Positions 49,560 through 57,315 of a stretch of DNA of 64,000 bases are shown here, one piece after another (the stretch's first letter is position 1; the number at the start of each line of letters is the position of its first letter). The DNA is from Alkalimonas cellulosilytica. GTDB taxonomy: Bacteria > Pseudomonadota > Gammaproteobacteria > Enterobacterales > Alteromonadaceae. The notes under the pieces were generated by a model. It was not told the DNA's origin. It searched no databases and saw only the letters and a list, made by a program, of their open reading frames with translations. The stretch is taken from assembly GCF_036325985.1 (NCBI RefSeq), contig NZ_JAUHLI010000010.1, positions 1-64,000 of the forward strand. The letters run 5' to 3'. A program made the translations under genes and the position numbers.

Positions 49560-50119
49560 TCATTGTCCTCATCATCAGATAACAACTGTGCCCGCCAATC
49601 GGTACGCTCAAATTCAGTCAGAGGGTCAAGTGGTTCGTCATCCTCTGTCAGCCCCAGCTGCTGCAGCAATTGCTCGTAACGCTCAGTCATACGATTGAAG
49701 TACTTGGCATCTTTGCCAGTGAGAACCTCTTCACGCTCGACCCGTTCCAGCAGCTGTTGCAAATACGGGTCTTGCTCCAGCTGCGCCAGCTCTTGCTCGG
49801 GTGTTAAACTGGCAACCACAACGGCTTTAGCCACAGAGGCTTTCGGCTGGATCGGCTTTAACAACTGCAGCTCAGCATCAGCAGCTTCCGGCAGCAAGGG
49901 TACCGGTTTTTTACTGCCCACCCGGGGATCTTTATGGCCCTGATTGCCTGAAAGCCCGGTTGTTTTTCGCAGTAACTGTGAATTACGCTGGCCAGGTTTG
50001 CCGCCGGCACCGGACTTTTTGCTCTCTTCTTTACGTTCTCGCTGTTTACGAACTTCGGTGGCGGGCAAAAAACGTGGGCCATTATCACCACTATTGCGAG
50101 TCTTCTTTTGACGTGTCAT
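49556..50119 (-). CDS. yihI: Der GTPase-activating protein YihI
   Basis: The 187-residue protein is highly charged. It has a basic, disordered N-terminus (MTRQKKTRNSG, RKQRERKEESKK) and an acidic C-terminus ending LLSDDEDNE. The conserved helical centre LEQDPYLQQLLERVEREEVLTGKDAKYFN matches YihI. It stimulates the GTPase Der and so tunes 50S ribosome assembly. It is the first gene of a two-gene unit with DUF2489. Confidence 0.9.
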   Translation of the reverse strand: MTRQKKTRNSGDNGPRFLPATEVRKQRERKEESKKSGAGGKPGQRNSQLLRKTTGLSGNQGHKDPRVGSKKPVPLLPEAADAELQLLKPIQPKASVAKAVVVASLTPEQELAQLEQDPYLQQLLERVEREEVLTGKDAKYFNRMTERYEQLLQQLGLTEDDEPLDPLTEFERTDWRAQLLSDDEDNE

Positions 50120-50230
50120 GTTTTGCTACCTGGTAGACGTTTTGGCAAACGCCATTAAAACCGCTGATTGATGAGCTGTATTTTAACACATCCTGACTGC
50201 TTGCAAGGAGGGCTGCATAAAATTAGGCAT

Positions 50231-50524
50231 AAAGAAAAGGCGATAAGTTGCCTTATCGCCTCTGCCAGGTGTCTAAAGTGGACACTTCTTTCATCTGCTG
50301 CAGTCATAATGACCTGATTGGACAGCGCGTCCGAATGGTCCCTGGTATTGTTGTGTAATATCCCTATGCAGCTTTATTTTTGTTGGTGATCATCCTGATA
50401 CTTTCTAAATCTTCCTTGGATAGCGCACGAACATCGCAGCGATGTTGTATTCGTCGTCGCACTTACTGAGCTTTCCATGCCATCAGTTCCATTTTCTCGA
50501 CGCGTTACTTAATGTAACGAAGTG
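50231..50524 (-). ncRNA. CsrB/CsrC-type regulatory RNA (CsrA sponge)
   Basis: On the minus strand a probable start near 50524 (TTGTTA, 16 bases, TAAATT upstream) leads to a strong terminator: GGCGATAAG / CTTATCGCC (50239-50260) then TTTTCTTT. The transcript would hold seven GGA motifs: complements at 50488, 50474, 50413, 50393, 50361 (AGGGA), 50339 (AGGGA) and 50330; one is in the hallmark TCAGGATGA. E. coli csrC lies in the same place and orientation relative to engB and yihI and ends in a similar GGCGA hairpin. The 5' end is inferred. Confidence 0.72.
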
Positions 50525-50674
50525 TTAATTTACGCCAATTTCAGCAGATAACAACCCCCTGATGGAAAAAAATCCATAAAATTTAGCAGGTCATTCATTA
50601 ATTATCGCTTTATCAGCTACTTAGTTGAATAATCATGCAGCCTGAGCATCTGAAAACCATAAGGCTACCCGTGA

Positions 50675-50708
50675 ATATCTCACACCTCTTGTGAGATATA
50701 TCTCACAA
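50675..50708. promoter_or_regulatory. GacA/UvrY-type activator sites upstream of the Csr-type RNA
   Basis: TTGTGAGATATATCTCACAA (50689-50708) is a perfect 20-bp palindrome. A further half-site ATATCTCACA (50675-50684) forms a second perfect inverted repeat with TGTGAGATAT. The sequence resembles the TGTGAGA/TGTAAG boxes bound by GacA/UvrY, about 175 bp upstream of the predicted RNA start, the usual distance for csr/rsm RNAs. It also lies just past the cytochrome c4 terminator. Confidence 0.65.
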
Positions 50709-50720
50709 TCATTGCGCCAG

Positions 50721-50752
50721 AAAAATAAAAAAACCAGCCGGTTGGCTGGTTT
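50721..50752 (-). terminator. Rho-independent terminator of cytochrome c4
   Basis: On the minus strand AAACCAGCC / GGCTGGTTT form 9-base arms around 4 bases and run into TTTTATTTTT, 22 bases after the cytochrome stop. Confidence 0.9.
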
Positions 50753-50774
50753 TCGCGGGCAATAGCAGTGTGGC

Positions 50775-51401
50775 TTAGTGCAAACCACCAAGATACAGCG
50801 ATACCATTTCAATGTCTTCGTCGGTCATCTTGCGGGCGATATCCCGCATCATGCCATTCATATCATTGGCACGGGCACCACTGCGGAACTCTTTCAAGGT
50901 TTCGATCAGGTAGGGTGCGTGCTGGAAAGAAATGCGTGGAAAGCCAGATAAGCTGGTACCCGCGCCACGCGGGCCATGACAGGCAATGCAGGCTGGAATG
51001 CCACGCTCAGCATCACCACCCCGGTAAAGTTGCTGACCCCGCTCCAGCGCATGTTCTGGTGTAGTGCCAGCCGACATGCTCTGAGAAGCAAAGTAAGCAG
51101 ATAAATCACGCATATCCTGATCGGACAAGCCTGCTACCATACCAAACATAATGGCATTGCTGCGCCCCCGCTCACCACCGGTTTGCATAGCCAGCTTATA
51201 ATCCTGCAACTGCTTGTAAAGATATTCAGCATGTTGGCCGGCTATTTTAGGATAGATATCCATAGGGCTGTTGCCATCGGTGCCATGACAGGCAACACAA
51301 GTGGTTGCTTTTTCCTTACCGGCCGCAGCATCACCGTCAAATGCATGGGCCGCACCTATCATGCTGAATAACAGCGTAAGTGGCAGTACAAGTCTTTTCA
51401 T
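50775..51401 (-). CDS. Cytochrome c4 (dihaem)
   Basis: The 208-residue periplasmic protein has a signal peptide (cleavage after AHA). Two class I haem domains are visible: CVACH at 35-39 and CIACH near 137-141. Distal methionines are likely in the IMFGMVAGL and MNGMMRD segments. It shuttles electrons to terminal oxidases, including cbb3 types served by CcoG. In relatives cytochrome c4 lies beside engB, as here. Confidence 0.93.
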   Translation of the reverse strand: MKRLVLPLTLLFSMIGAAHAFDGDAAAGKEKATTCVACHGTDGNSPMDIYPKIAGQHAEYLYKQLQDYKLAMQTGGERGRSNAIMFGMVAGLSDQDMRDLSAYFASQSMSAGTTPEHALERGQQLYRGGDAERGIPACIACHGPRGAGTSLSGFPRISFQHAPYLIETLKEFRSGARANDMNGMMRDIARKMTDEDIEMVSLYLGGLH

Positions 51402-51595
51402 GTTGTTTCCGTCTCTGTCCGCATTTTAGTCGCCAGCTGGGTGGCACCATCGTGATTGCTAAATTGTTTCAGCTGCTTATTTTACACGATTCTGTCTAAT
51501 ATAAAATCCCATCTATACAGCATTTGCTTCTTCCGATCCATCCGATCCGTTACAATGAAGTATTCGAACCATAAAAAACAGCCTGAGCAACCTTT

Positions 51596-51633
51596 TGTGC
51601 TGCCCCACAACGATGGGGTGAACGCTTAGCACA
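51596..51633 (+). promoter_or_regulatory. Nested hairpin in the engB leader
   Basis: TGTGCT (51596-51601) pairs with AGCACA (51628-51633), and inside CCCCA (51603-51607) pairs with TGGGG (51614-51618). The structure ends 29 bases before the GTG start of engB. It lacks a T-run and may be a leader element. The rest of 51402-51662 shows no gene. Confidence 0.4.
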
Positions 51634-51662
51634 GGCCTGATTGAAACTGACTGGAGTTTGCT

Positions 51663-52283
51663 GTGAGCACCCCAACCATCAATTACCAACAAGCCACCTT
51701 CCTGACCAGCGCACCGGATATTCGTGCCTTACCATTGGATGAAGGTATTGAAGTCGCTTTTGCCGGCCGCTCCAATGCAGGAAAATCCAGCGCACTGAAT
51801 ACCCTGACCCGGCAAAAAAGCCTGGCCCGAACCAGTAAAACGCCGGGCCGCACTCAACTCATTAATGTCTTCCAGCTCAATGAGCATCAGCGACTGATTG
51901 ACTTACCCGGCTATGGTTTTGCCAAAGTGCCGCTGGCAGTGAAAGAAAAATGGCAACGCTCACTGAGTGAATATCTGCAAAAGCGCACTAGCCTGAAAGG
52001 GTTGGTGGTATTGATGGATATTCGTCACCCGCTGAAAGATTTGGATCAGGATCTGATTCATTGGGCCGTGGCCAGTGAGCTGCCGGTGCGTTTGCTGCTC
52101 ACCAAAGCAGACAAATTGAGCCCGGGACCACGTAAGAAAGCTTTGCTGGAAGTTACAGAAGCTGCACTGGCTTTTATGGGAGATGTGCAGGTACAGGTTT
52201 TTAGTTCATTAAGCAAACAAGGTTTGCCCGAGCTGGAACAAGCGCTGACCCATTGGTTTTATCCGGCACACACTCAGAATTGA
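51663..52283 (+). CDS. engB: Ribosome-biogenesis GTPase EngB/YihA
   Basis: The 206-residue GTPase has G1 GRSNAGKSSALN (near residue 36), G2 region KTPGRTQLIN, G3 DLPGYGFAKVP and G4 TKADKL. It is needed for 50S subunit assembly. The GTG start has a GGAG site 6 bases upstream. It is opposite to polA, spf and yihI, which is the E. coli arrangement. Confidence 0.95.
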   Translation: MSTPTINYQQATFLTSAPDIRALPLDEGIEVAFAGRSNAGKSSALNTLTRQKSLARTSKTPGRTQLINVFQLNEHQRLIDLPGYGFAKVPLAVKEKWQRSLSEYLQKRTSLKGLVVLMDIRHPLKDLDQDLIHWAVASELPVRLLLTKADKLSPGPRKKALLEVTEAALAFMGDVQVQVFSSLSKQGLPELEQALTHWFYPAHTQN

Positions 52284-52286
52284 GGC

Positions 52287-52375
52287 AAAAAAAACGGCCT
52301 CACGCTGGAGGCCGGTATAGCAAACGGGGAGAAGCTATTAGTTCAAATCAACAGGGTGTCTCAATCATTGAGACC
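52287..52375 (-). ncRNA. Predicted small RNA between Spot 42 and engB
   Basis: On the minus strand TTCAAA (52409-52404), a 17-base spacer and TATCAT (52386-52381) form a good promoter. The roughly 88-nt product holds a 5' hairpin (GTCTCA / TGAGAC), a pyrimidine-rich GCTTCTCCCCGT and a terminator CGGCCTC / GAGGCCG followed by eight Ts. The terminator lies just after the engB stop. No reading frame of note is present. I know of no equivalent in E. coli; existence is predicted from these signals only. Confidence 0.6.
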
Positions 52376-52462
52376 ATGTAATGATACTACAAAAAAATAC
52401 CAGTTTGAAGTATTTACTCTAAAATAATAAAGAAATTTTCTGCGCACAAAATAAACGGAAAT

Positions 52463-52572
52463 AAAAAAAACGCCCCACTGCAAGCAGCGGGGCGGCTAAA
52501 TGTAAGCCTACTTTCGGGTGTAGAACCAGGTTCTGACACTGAAAGATAGAACATCTTACCTCTGTACCCTAC
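52463..52572 (-). ncRNA. spf: Spot 42 small RNA
   Basis: The 110-nt minus-strand sequence starts GTAGGGTACAGAGG and its first 34 bases match E. coli Spot 42 as I remember it. It ends with the GCCGCCCC...GGGGCG terminator and a T-run, downstream of polA as in E. coli. The middle differs. Spot 42 pairs with sugar and central-metabolism mRNAs through Hfq and is repressed by cAMP-CRP in E. coli. A -10-like TAGTAT (52585-52580) with TTGATT (52607-52602) lies upstream. Confidence 0.93.
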
Positions 52573-52708
52573 ATTTTCTATACTAGCGCGTACTGCTAAA
52601 AAATCAAGCAGATTTGGTAAAAAAACTACAAAAAATTATTTTTGCCCCTTGCGCCGGGATAATTGGTAATAAAATTACCACTTACCCAATCGGCGAAAAA
52701 CCGAACCA

Positions 52709-55486
52709 TTAATGCGCTTGCTGCCAATTATCACCATAGCCAGCTTCCGCCAGCAAAGGCACATCCAAGCGGGCGGCGCTTTCCATCACAGCCGCCAACT
52801 CACGGGCCGCGGTATCCATCTGCTCGCTGGCAACTTCAAACACCAATTCATCGTGCACTTGCATGATCATCACAGCCTGCAACTCGTTGTGCTGCTTTAG
52901 ATAGTCAGCGACATCAATCATGGCGCGTTTAATGATATCGGCAGCAGTACCCTGCATCGGAGCATTGATAGCAGCCCGCTCAGCCGCTTTTTTCCGGGCC
53001 ATATTTCGTGCATTGATTTCAGGCAGATACAAACGACGGCCAAAAATGGTTTCAACAAATCCTTGTTCATGCGCCTGTTTTCGGGTCCGCTCCATATAAG
53101 CCAGTACGCCAGGGAAGCGTTCAAAGTAGCGATCCACGTAGTGCTGCGCTTCCTGCCGGCCGATACCTAATTGGCGTGCCAGGCCAAAAGCCGACATGCC
53201 GTAAATCAAGCCGAAATTCACCGCCTTAGCCCGGCGACGCTGCTCAGAGGTCACCTCCGCTAAAGGTACGGCAAAGACCTCGGCCGCTGTTGCTTTATGA
53301 ATGTCCAACCCAGCGGCAAAAGCATCCAACAGGGCTTTATCACCAGACAGGTGCGCCATAATGCGCAGTTCAATTTGCGAGTAATCGATGGCTAATATCT
53401 TTTTACCCTTAGGTGCAATAAAAGCATGACGGATGCGACGGCCTTCTTCGCTTCGAATAGGAATATTCTGTAAGTTTGGCTCGGTTGAGCTAAGCCGGCC
53501 GGTCGCTGCGACCGCCTGGTGGTACGACGTATGCACCCGCCCGGAAGCCTTGATCATTTTGGGAAGCTTATCGGTATAGGTGGATTTCAGCTTACTCAGC
53601 ATACGGTGTTCCATCAGCAAACGCGGCAGTTCATAATCGTGTGCCAGTTCCTGCAGTACCTCTTCGGCGGTCGATGGTGTCCCTTTCGGTGTTTTCTTCA
53701 GCACCGGCAGGCCTTGCTGCTCAAACAAAATCTGCTGCAGCTGCTTGGGTGATGCCAGGTTAAAAGCTTGCCCCGCCAGTTGATGCGCCTGTTGCTCCAG
53801 TTCGGCCAAACGGCTGCCCAGTTGCTGACTCTGTTGTTTCAACAAGCTGGCATCGATCAAAACCCCATGCCGCTCCATCGCTGATAAAATAGGCACCAGC
53901 GGCATTTCAATGTCCTGCAATACCCGCACCAGGCTGGGAGTTTGTTGCAGTTGTGGCCATAAAGCCTGATGCAGCCGCAGCGTCACGTCGGCATCTTCTG
54001 CCGCATAATGACTGGCCTGTTCCAGCTCGATCTGATTAAAGGTCAGTTGTTTGACGCCTTTGCCGGCAATGTCCGTGAAACTAATGGTATTGTGACCCAG
54101 GTACTTCAGTGCCAGGTTGTCCATATCATGGCGGGAACCCACACTATTCAGTACATAGGACTCCAGCATGGTATCAAACGCAATGCCCTGCAAAGCAATG
54201 TCATAACGTGCCAGTACACTTTGATCGTACTTGAGATTCTGTCCCACTTTGGCCTTGCCGGCATTTTCCAGCCAGGGTTTTAACCGGGCCAGCACCCAGT
54301 TTTTATCCAGCTGAGCCGGCGCATCCAGATAATCGTGAGCCAGTGGCAAATACCAGGCTTTACCTGGCTCAGTAGCAAAGGACAAGCCAACCAGCTTCGC
54401 TTCCATGTAATCCAGACTGGTGGTTTCCGTATCCAGAGCTGTCAGCTCACTGCGTTCCAGCTCACTGAGCAACTGCTCAAAGGCCTGCTCACTGAGCACG
54501 GTTTGATAGCCCGAGGGATCCAGGCTGGTTGTCACCGCTTGCTCTTGTTCATCTGCTTGCTCCAAGGCAGCGGCATCTGCTTTGGTTTCAGCTAACTCAG
54601 TCTCTGCGCTGAGCAGCTCTTTTAACCAGCGATTAAACTCACAGGCTTTGTATAACTCGGCCAGAGCAGTTGCATCCACCGGTTGAATCGCTAAATCATC
54701 AAGCTGATAAGGCAGTTCAACATCGGTTTTGATGGTCGCCAATTGATACGATAACTCCACCTGCGCCTGGTGCGCCAATAGCTTCTCGGCCATAGTTTTG
54801 GCGCCTCGAAAGCTAAGCTCAGCCAATTTTTCCGGCTGAGCCAGCAAAACAGAAACACCCCCGATCCCCTGCAACATAGCAGTAGCTGTTTTATCACCTA
54901 CACCCGGCAAACCCGGTATGTTATCGGACTTATCACCCACCAACGCCAGATAATCAATGATAAGGGTCGGTGGCACCCCAAACTTAGCTTCTACTCCGGC
55001 AGGGTCTAACAGGGTATCGGTCATGGTATTGATCAGTGTCACGTGCTGATCGACCAATTGCGCCATATCCTTATCACCTGTTGAGATTACGGTTTCCCGA
55101 CCAGCAGCACTGGCCGCGCGGGCTAAAGTACCAATCACATCGTCCGCTTCCACACCGGATACGCACAACAACGGTAAGCCCATAGCACGGATGATCTGAT
55201 GCAGCGGTTCTATCTGGCTGCGTAAATCATCCGGCATCGGCGGCCGGTGCGCTTTGTAGTCCGCATAGAGCTCATTTCGAAACGTTGGCCCCTTGGCATC
55301 AAACACCACCGCCATCTGCTCTGGCTGATAGCGCTTGAGCAAACTTTTGAGCATATTTACCACACCATAGATCGCACCGGTCGCTTCACCCCTGGAGTTG
55401 GTCAGATGAGGCGGTGCATGGTAAGCACGAAACAAATACGATGAGCCATCAACTAAAACAAGAGGGGTATCGGGGTGTGAAGCCAT
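52709..55486 (-). CDS. polA: DNA polymerase I
   Basis: The 925-residue enzyme has a 5'-nuclease domain (FDAKGPTFRNELYADYKAHRPPMP, SGVEADDVIGTL). The 3'-5' exonuclease keeps its metal ligands (TALDTETTSLDY), so proofreading is probably active. The polymerase has DYSQIELRIMAHLSGD, RRRAKAVNFGLIYGMSAFGLA and QVHDELVFEV. It fills repair gaps and removes RNA primers. It is followed by spf. A DnaA box lies 125 bases upstream. Confidence 0.97.
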   Translation of the reverse strand: MASHPDTPLVLVDGSSYLFRAYHAPPHLTNSRGEATGAIYGVVNMLKSLLKRYQPEQMAVVFDAKGPTFRNELYADYKAHRPPMPDDLRSQIEPLHQIIRAMGLPLLCVSGVEADDVIGTLARAASAAGRETVISTGDKDMAQLVDQHVTLINTMTDTLLDPAGVEAKFGVPPTLIIDYLALVGDKSDNIPGLPGVGDKTATAMLQGIGGVSVLLAQPEKLAELSFRGAKTMAEKLLAHQAQVELSYQLATIKTDVELPYQLDDLAIQPVDATALAELYKACEFNRWLKELLSAETELAETKADAAALEQADEQEQAVTTSLDPSGYQTVLSEQAFEQLLSELERSELTALDTETTSLDYMEAKLVGLSFATEPGKAWYLPLAHDYLDAPAQLDKNWVLARLKPWLENAGKAKVGQNLKYDQSVLARYDIALQGIAFDTMLESYVLNSVGSRHDMDNLALKYLGHNTISFTDIAGKGVKQLTFNQIELEQASHYAAEDADVTLRLHQALWPQLQQTPSLVRVLQDIEMPLVPILSAMERHGVLIDASLLKQQSQQLGSRLAELEQQAHQLAGQAFNLASPKQLQQILFEQQGLPVLKKTPKGTPSTAEEVLQELAHDYELPRLLMEHRMLSKLKSTYTDKLPKMIKASGRVHTSYHQAVAATGRLSSTEPNLQNIPIRSEEGRRIRHAFIAPKGKKILAIDYSQIELRIMAHLSGDKALLDAFAAGLDIHKATAAEVFAVPLAEVTSEQRRRAKAVNFGLIYGMSAFGLARQLGIGRQEAQHYVDRYFERFPGVLAYMERTRKQAHEQGFVETIFGRRLYLPEINARNMARKKAAERAAINAPMQGTAADIIKRAMIDVADYLKQHNELQAVMIMQVHDELVFEVASEQMDTAARELAAVMESAARLDVPLLAEAGYGDNWQQAH

Positions 55487-55957
55487 AATGCGTCCTGTAT
55501 ATTGTCTAAATGGGTGGTCATGCTAAGAAAGGAATCATACTACAGGCAGTCCGAACGACCTAGCCAGGATCAGCAGCAACTGACAAGTCAATCACTCACC
55601 CAGGCAAAACTGTGGATAACTTTGTGCAAAAAAAAATTACAGGCATGGGAATCAGCCAACAAAGAATATTTCTATGTAGGCTAAGTTACTGAAAGTATTC
55701 GTTTAATACAAAAGGGGAAACTGCTGAAGCCCTTGTTATTATTTTTATTCCATCGTGTGGAAAATTTTTTCTGCTGTGCTGTTTGTAGTACAGATTGCAG
55801 TTCAGAAAAAACGGCAGACGTTATGTCAGCGGTTGTGTAGACTATCACAGAAAGAGCTTCAGGCCAGTCATTTTTTTAAATAATTTTTGCTTAAAAAAAT
55901 CGGTTTAAGAATGCTTTGCTATAAGCCAACAAATATCATGGTTCAGAGGAGGCTAAG
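55487..55957. other. Intergenic region polA-elbB
   Basis: This 470-base stretch is AT-rich and holds no credible gene; a 60-codon reading frame at 55502-55684 has no ribosome site or family features. It must contain the divergent promoters of polA and elbB. A perfect DnaA box is at 55611-55619. Confidence 0.6.
55611..55619 (-). promoter_or_regulatory. DnaA box
   Basis: TGTGGATAA is the exact complement of the DnaA consensus TTATCCACA. It is single, so it is not an origin, but it may link polA expression to DnaA. Confidence 0.5.
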
Positions 55958-56608
55958 ATGAAAAAAGTGGCAGTTATTTTGAGTGGCTGCGGTGTCTATG
56001 ACGGTGCAGAAATCCACGAGTCAGTACTCACCTTGCTCCACCTTGAGCGGCATCATGCCAGTTACCAGTGTTTTGCTCCAGATATCAACCAGCACCATGT
56101 CATCGATCATCTCACTGGTGATGAGATGGCAGAGCAACGTAACGTGCTGGTCGAGGCAGCACGAATCGCCCGGGGAGCGATCAAACCTTTATCAGAATTA
56201 AGCCCGGCAGGTTTTGATGCCGTGGTGTTACCAGGAGGTTTTGGTGCGGCCAAAAACTTATCCGACTTTGCTTTTAAAGGCGCCGATGCCCAGGTATTAC
56301 CTGAGCTGAAACAATGTCTGCAGGCATTTGTCAGTGCAGGCAAACCTGTTGGTTTTATCTGCATCGCTCCGGCCATGATTCCACTAATCTATCCAGCGCC
56401 AGTCAGCCTGACCATAGGCACTGATGCCGATACCGCCGAAGCCATTGAGCAGATGGGTGCCTTGCATGTGCAGTGTCAGGTTCAGGATATTGTGATCGAT
56501 CACCAGGCCAAAGTCGTTTCTACACCTGCCTATATGCTGGCCCAGTCGGTCACCGAAGCCAGTGAAGGCATCGATAAGTTAATTGCTGCACTGCTTGAAC
56601 TGGCTTAG
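55958..56608 (+). CDS. elbB: Glyoxalase ElbB (DJ-1/PfpI superfamily)
   Basis: The 216-residue protein matches ElbB: KKVAVILSGCGVYDGAEIHESVL at the start, VLPGGFGAAKNLSDFA, and the nucleophile elbow GFICIAPAM with the conserved Cys. E. coli ElbB has weak glyoxalase activity and was linked to isoprenoid synthesis. A strong GAGGAGG site precedes the ATG. The GVYDGAEIHE motif is diagnostic. Confidence 0.93.
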   Translation: MKKVAVILSGCGVYDGAEIHESVLTLLHLERHHASYQCFAPDINQHHVIDHLTGDEMAEQRNVLVEAARIARGAIKPLSELSPAGFDAVVLPGGFGAAKNLSDFAFKGADAQVLPELKQCLQAFVSAGKPVGFICIAPAMIPLIYPAPVSLTIGTDADTAEAIEQMGALHVQCQVQDIVIDHQAKVVSTPAYMLAQSVTEASEGIDKLIAALLELA

Positions 56609-56625
56609 GCTCTTTAACACTGAAG

Positions 56626-56665
56626 GTTGACGGGGCTTCCCCAATGTCAACTCGCTCGTTATAAT
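56626..56665 (+). promoter_or_regulatory. Hairpin and -10 element between elbB and cytochrome c5
   Basis: GTTGAC-GGGG-CTT-CCCC-aat-GTCAAC forms a nested hairpin (56626-56651), possibly the elbB terminator. A perfect TATAAT (56660-56665) follows, 40 bases before the cytochrome start, without a clear -35. Confidence 0.5.
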
Positions 56666-56705
56666 GGCGTAAGATTTGTACAAAATTGAAACAGGACCCA
56701 TAACG

Positions 56706-57107
56706 ATGAGAAAAATCCACCTTGTAGCAACGGCTGCATGTGCTTTGCTGTTCACTGGCCTGGCCACAAGTTCTGCTGCTGACGAAGAGTTGCGTAAACG
56801 CATTGCTCCGGTTGGGCAGGTCTATCTGGATGGCGAGGCTCCGGTACGGGCAGCAGCCGATACTGGTCCTCGAAGTGGTGAGCAGGTGTATCAAACCGCT
56901 TGTTTTGCTTGTCATGGTACCGGCGCTCTGGATGCTCCTAAGCCTGGTGATGCCGCTGCCTGGCAAGCGCGGATGGACCAGGGGTTTGATGTCATGCTAC
57001 GTCACTCCATCGATGGTTTTGGCAATATGCCAGCCATGGGTACCTGTATGAATTGTTCAGAAGATGAGATTGCTGAAGCGATTCGCTTTATGATCAAAGA
57101 TCTGTAA
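56706..57107 (+). CDS. Cytochrome c5-family monohaem protein
   Basis: The 133-residue periplasmic protein has a signal peptide (cleavage near SSA-AD), a CFACH haem site near residue 70 and the c5 signature MPAMGTCMNCSEDEI with the distal Met and a Cys pair. It carries electrons in the aerobic chain, along with cytochrome c4. It is a single-gene unit 98 bases after elbB. Confidence 0.92.
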   Translation: MRKIHLVATAACALLFTGLATSSAADEELRKRIAPVGQVYLDGEAPVRAAADTGPRSGEQVYQTACFACHGTGALDAPKPGDAAAWQARMDQGFDVMLRHSIDGFGNMPAMGTCMNCSEDEIAEAIRFMIKDL

Positions 57108-57315
57108 ATGGTTTGACCCGGCCCGGCCTACACCTTGTGTGGGCTGGTAGCTCCCGCCTTATTCATAACAGCATTCAGTATTTTCTTAATTATTTATATT
57201 AAAATAGTATAAATAAGCGCCGCTTTTCCTCAGTCGAAGATTCCACTCTGCGCAAACTTTGTGCATAATAAATTTGTTTCATGCACCAAGCCCAAAATTA
57301 TTATAAGAGACTGAG

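Noticed and set aside
55502..55684. 60-codon frame between polA and elbB
   Set aside because: No ribosome site, poor composition, and it overlaps promoter sequence including a DnaA box.
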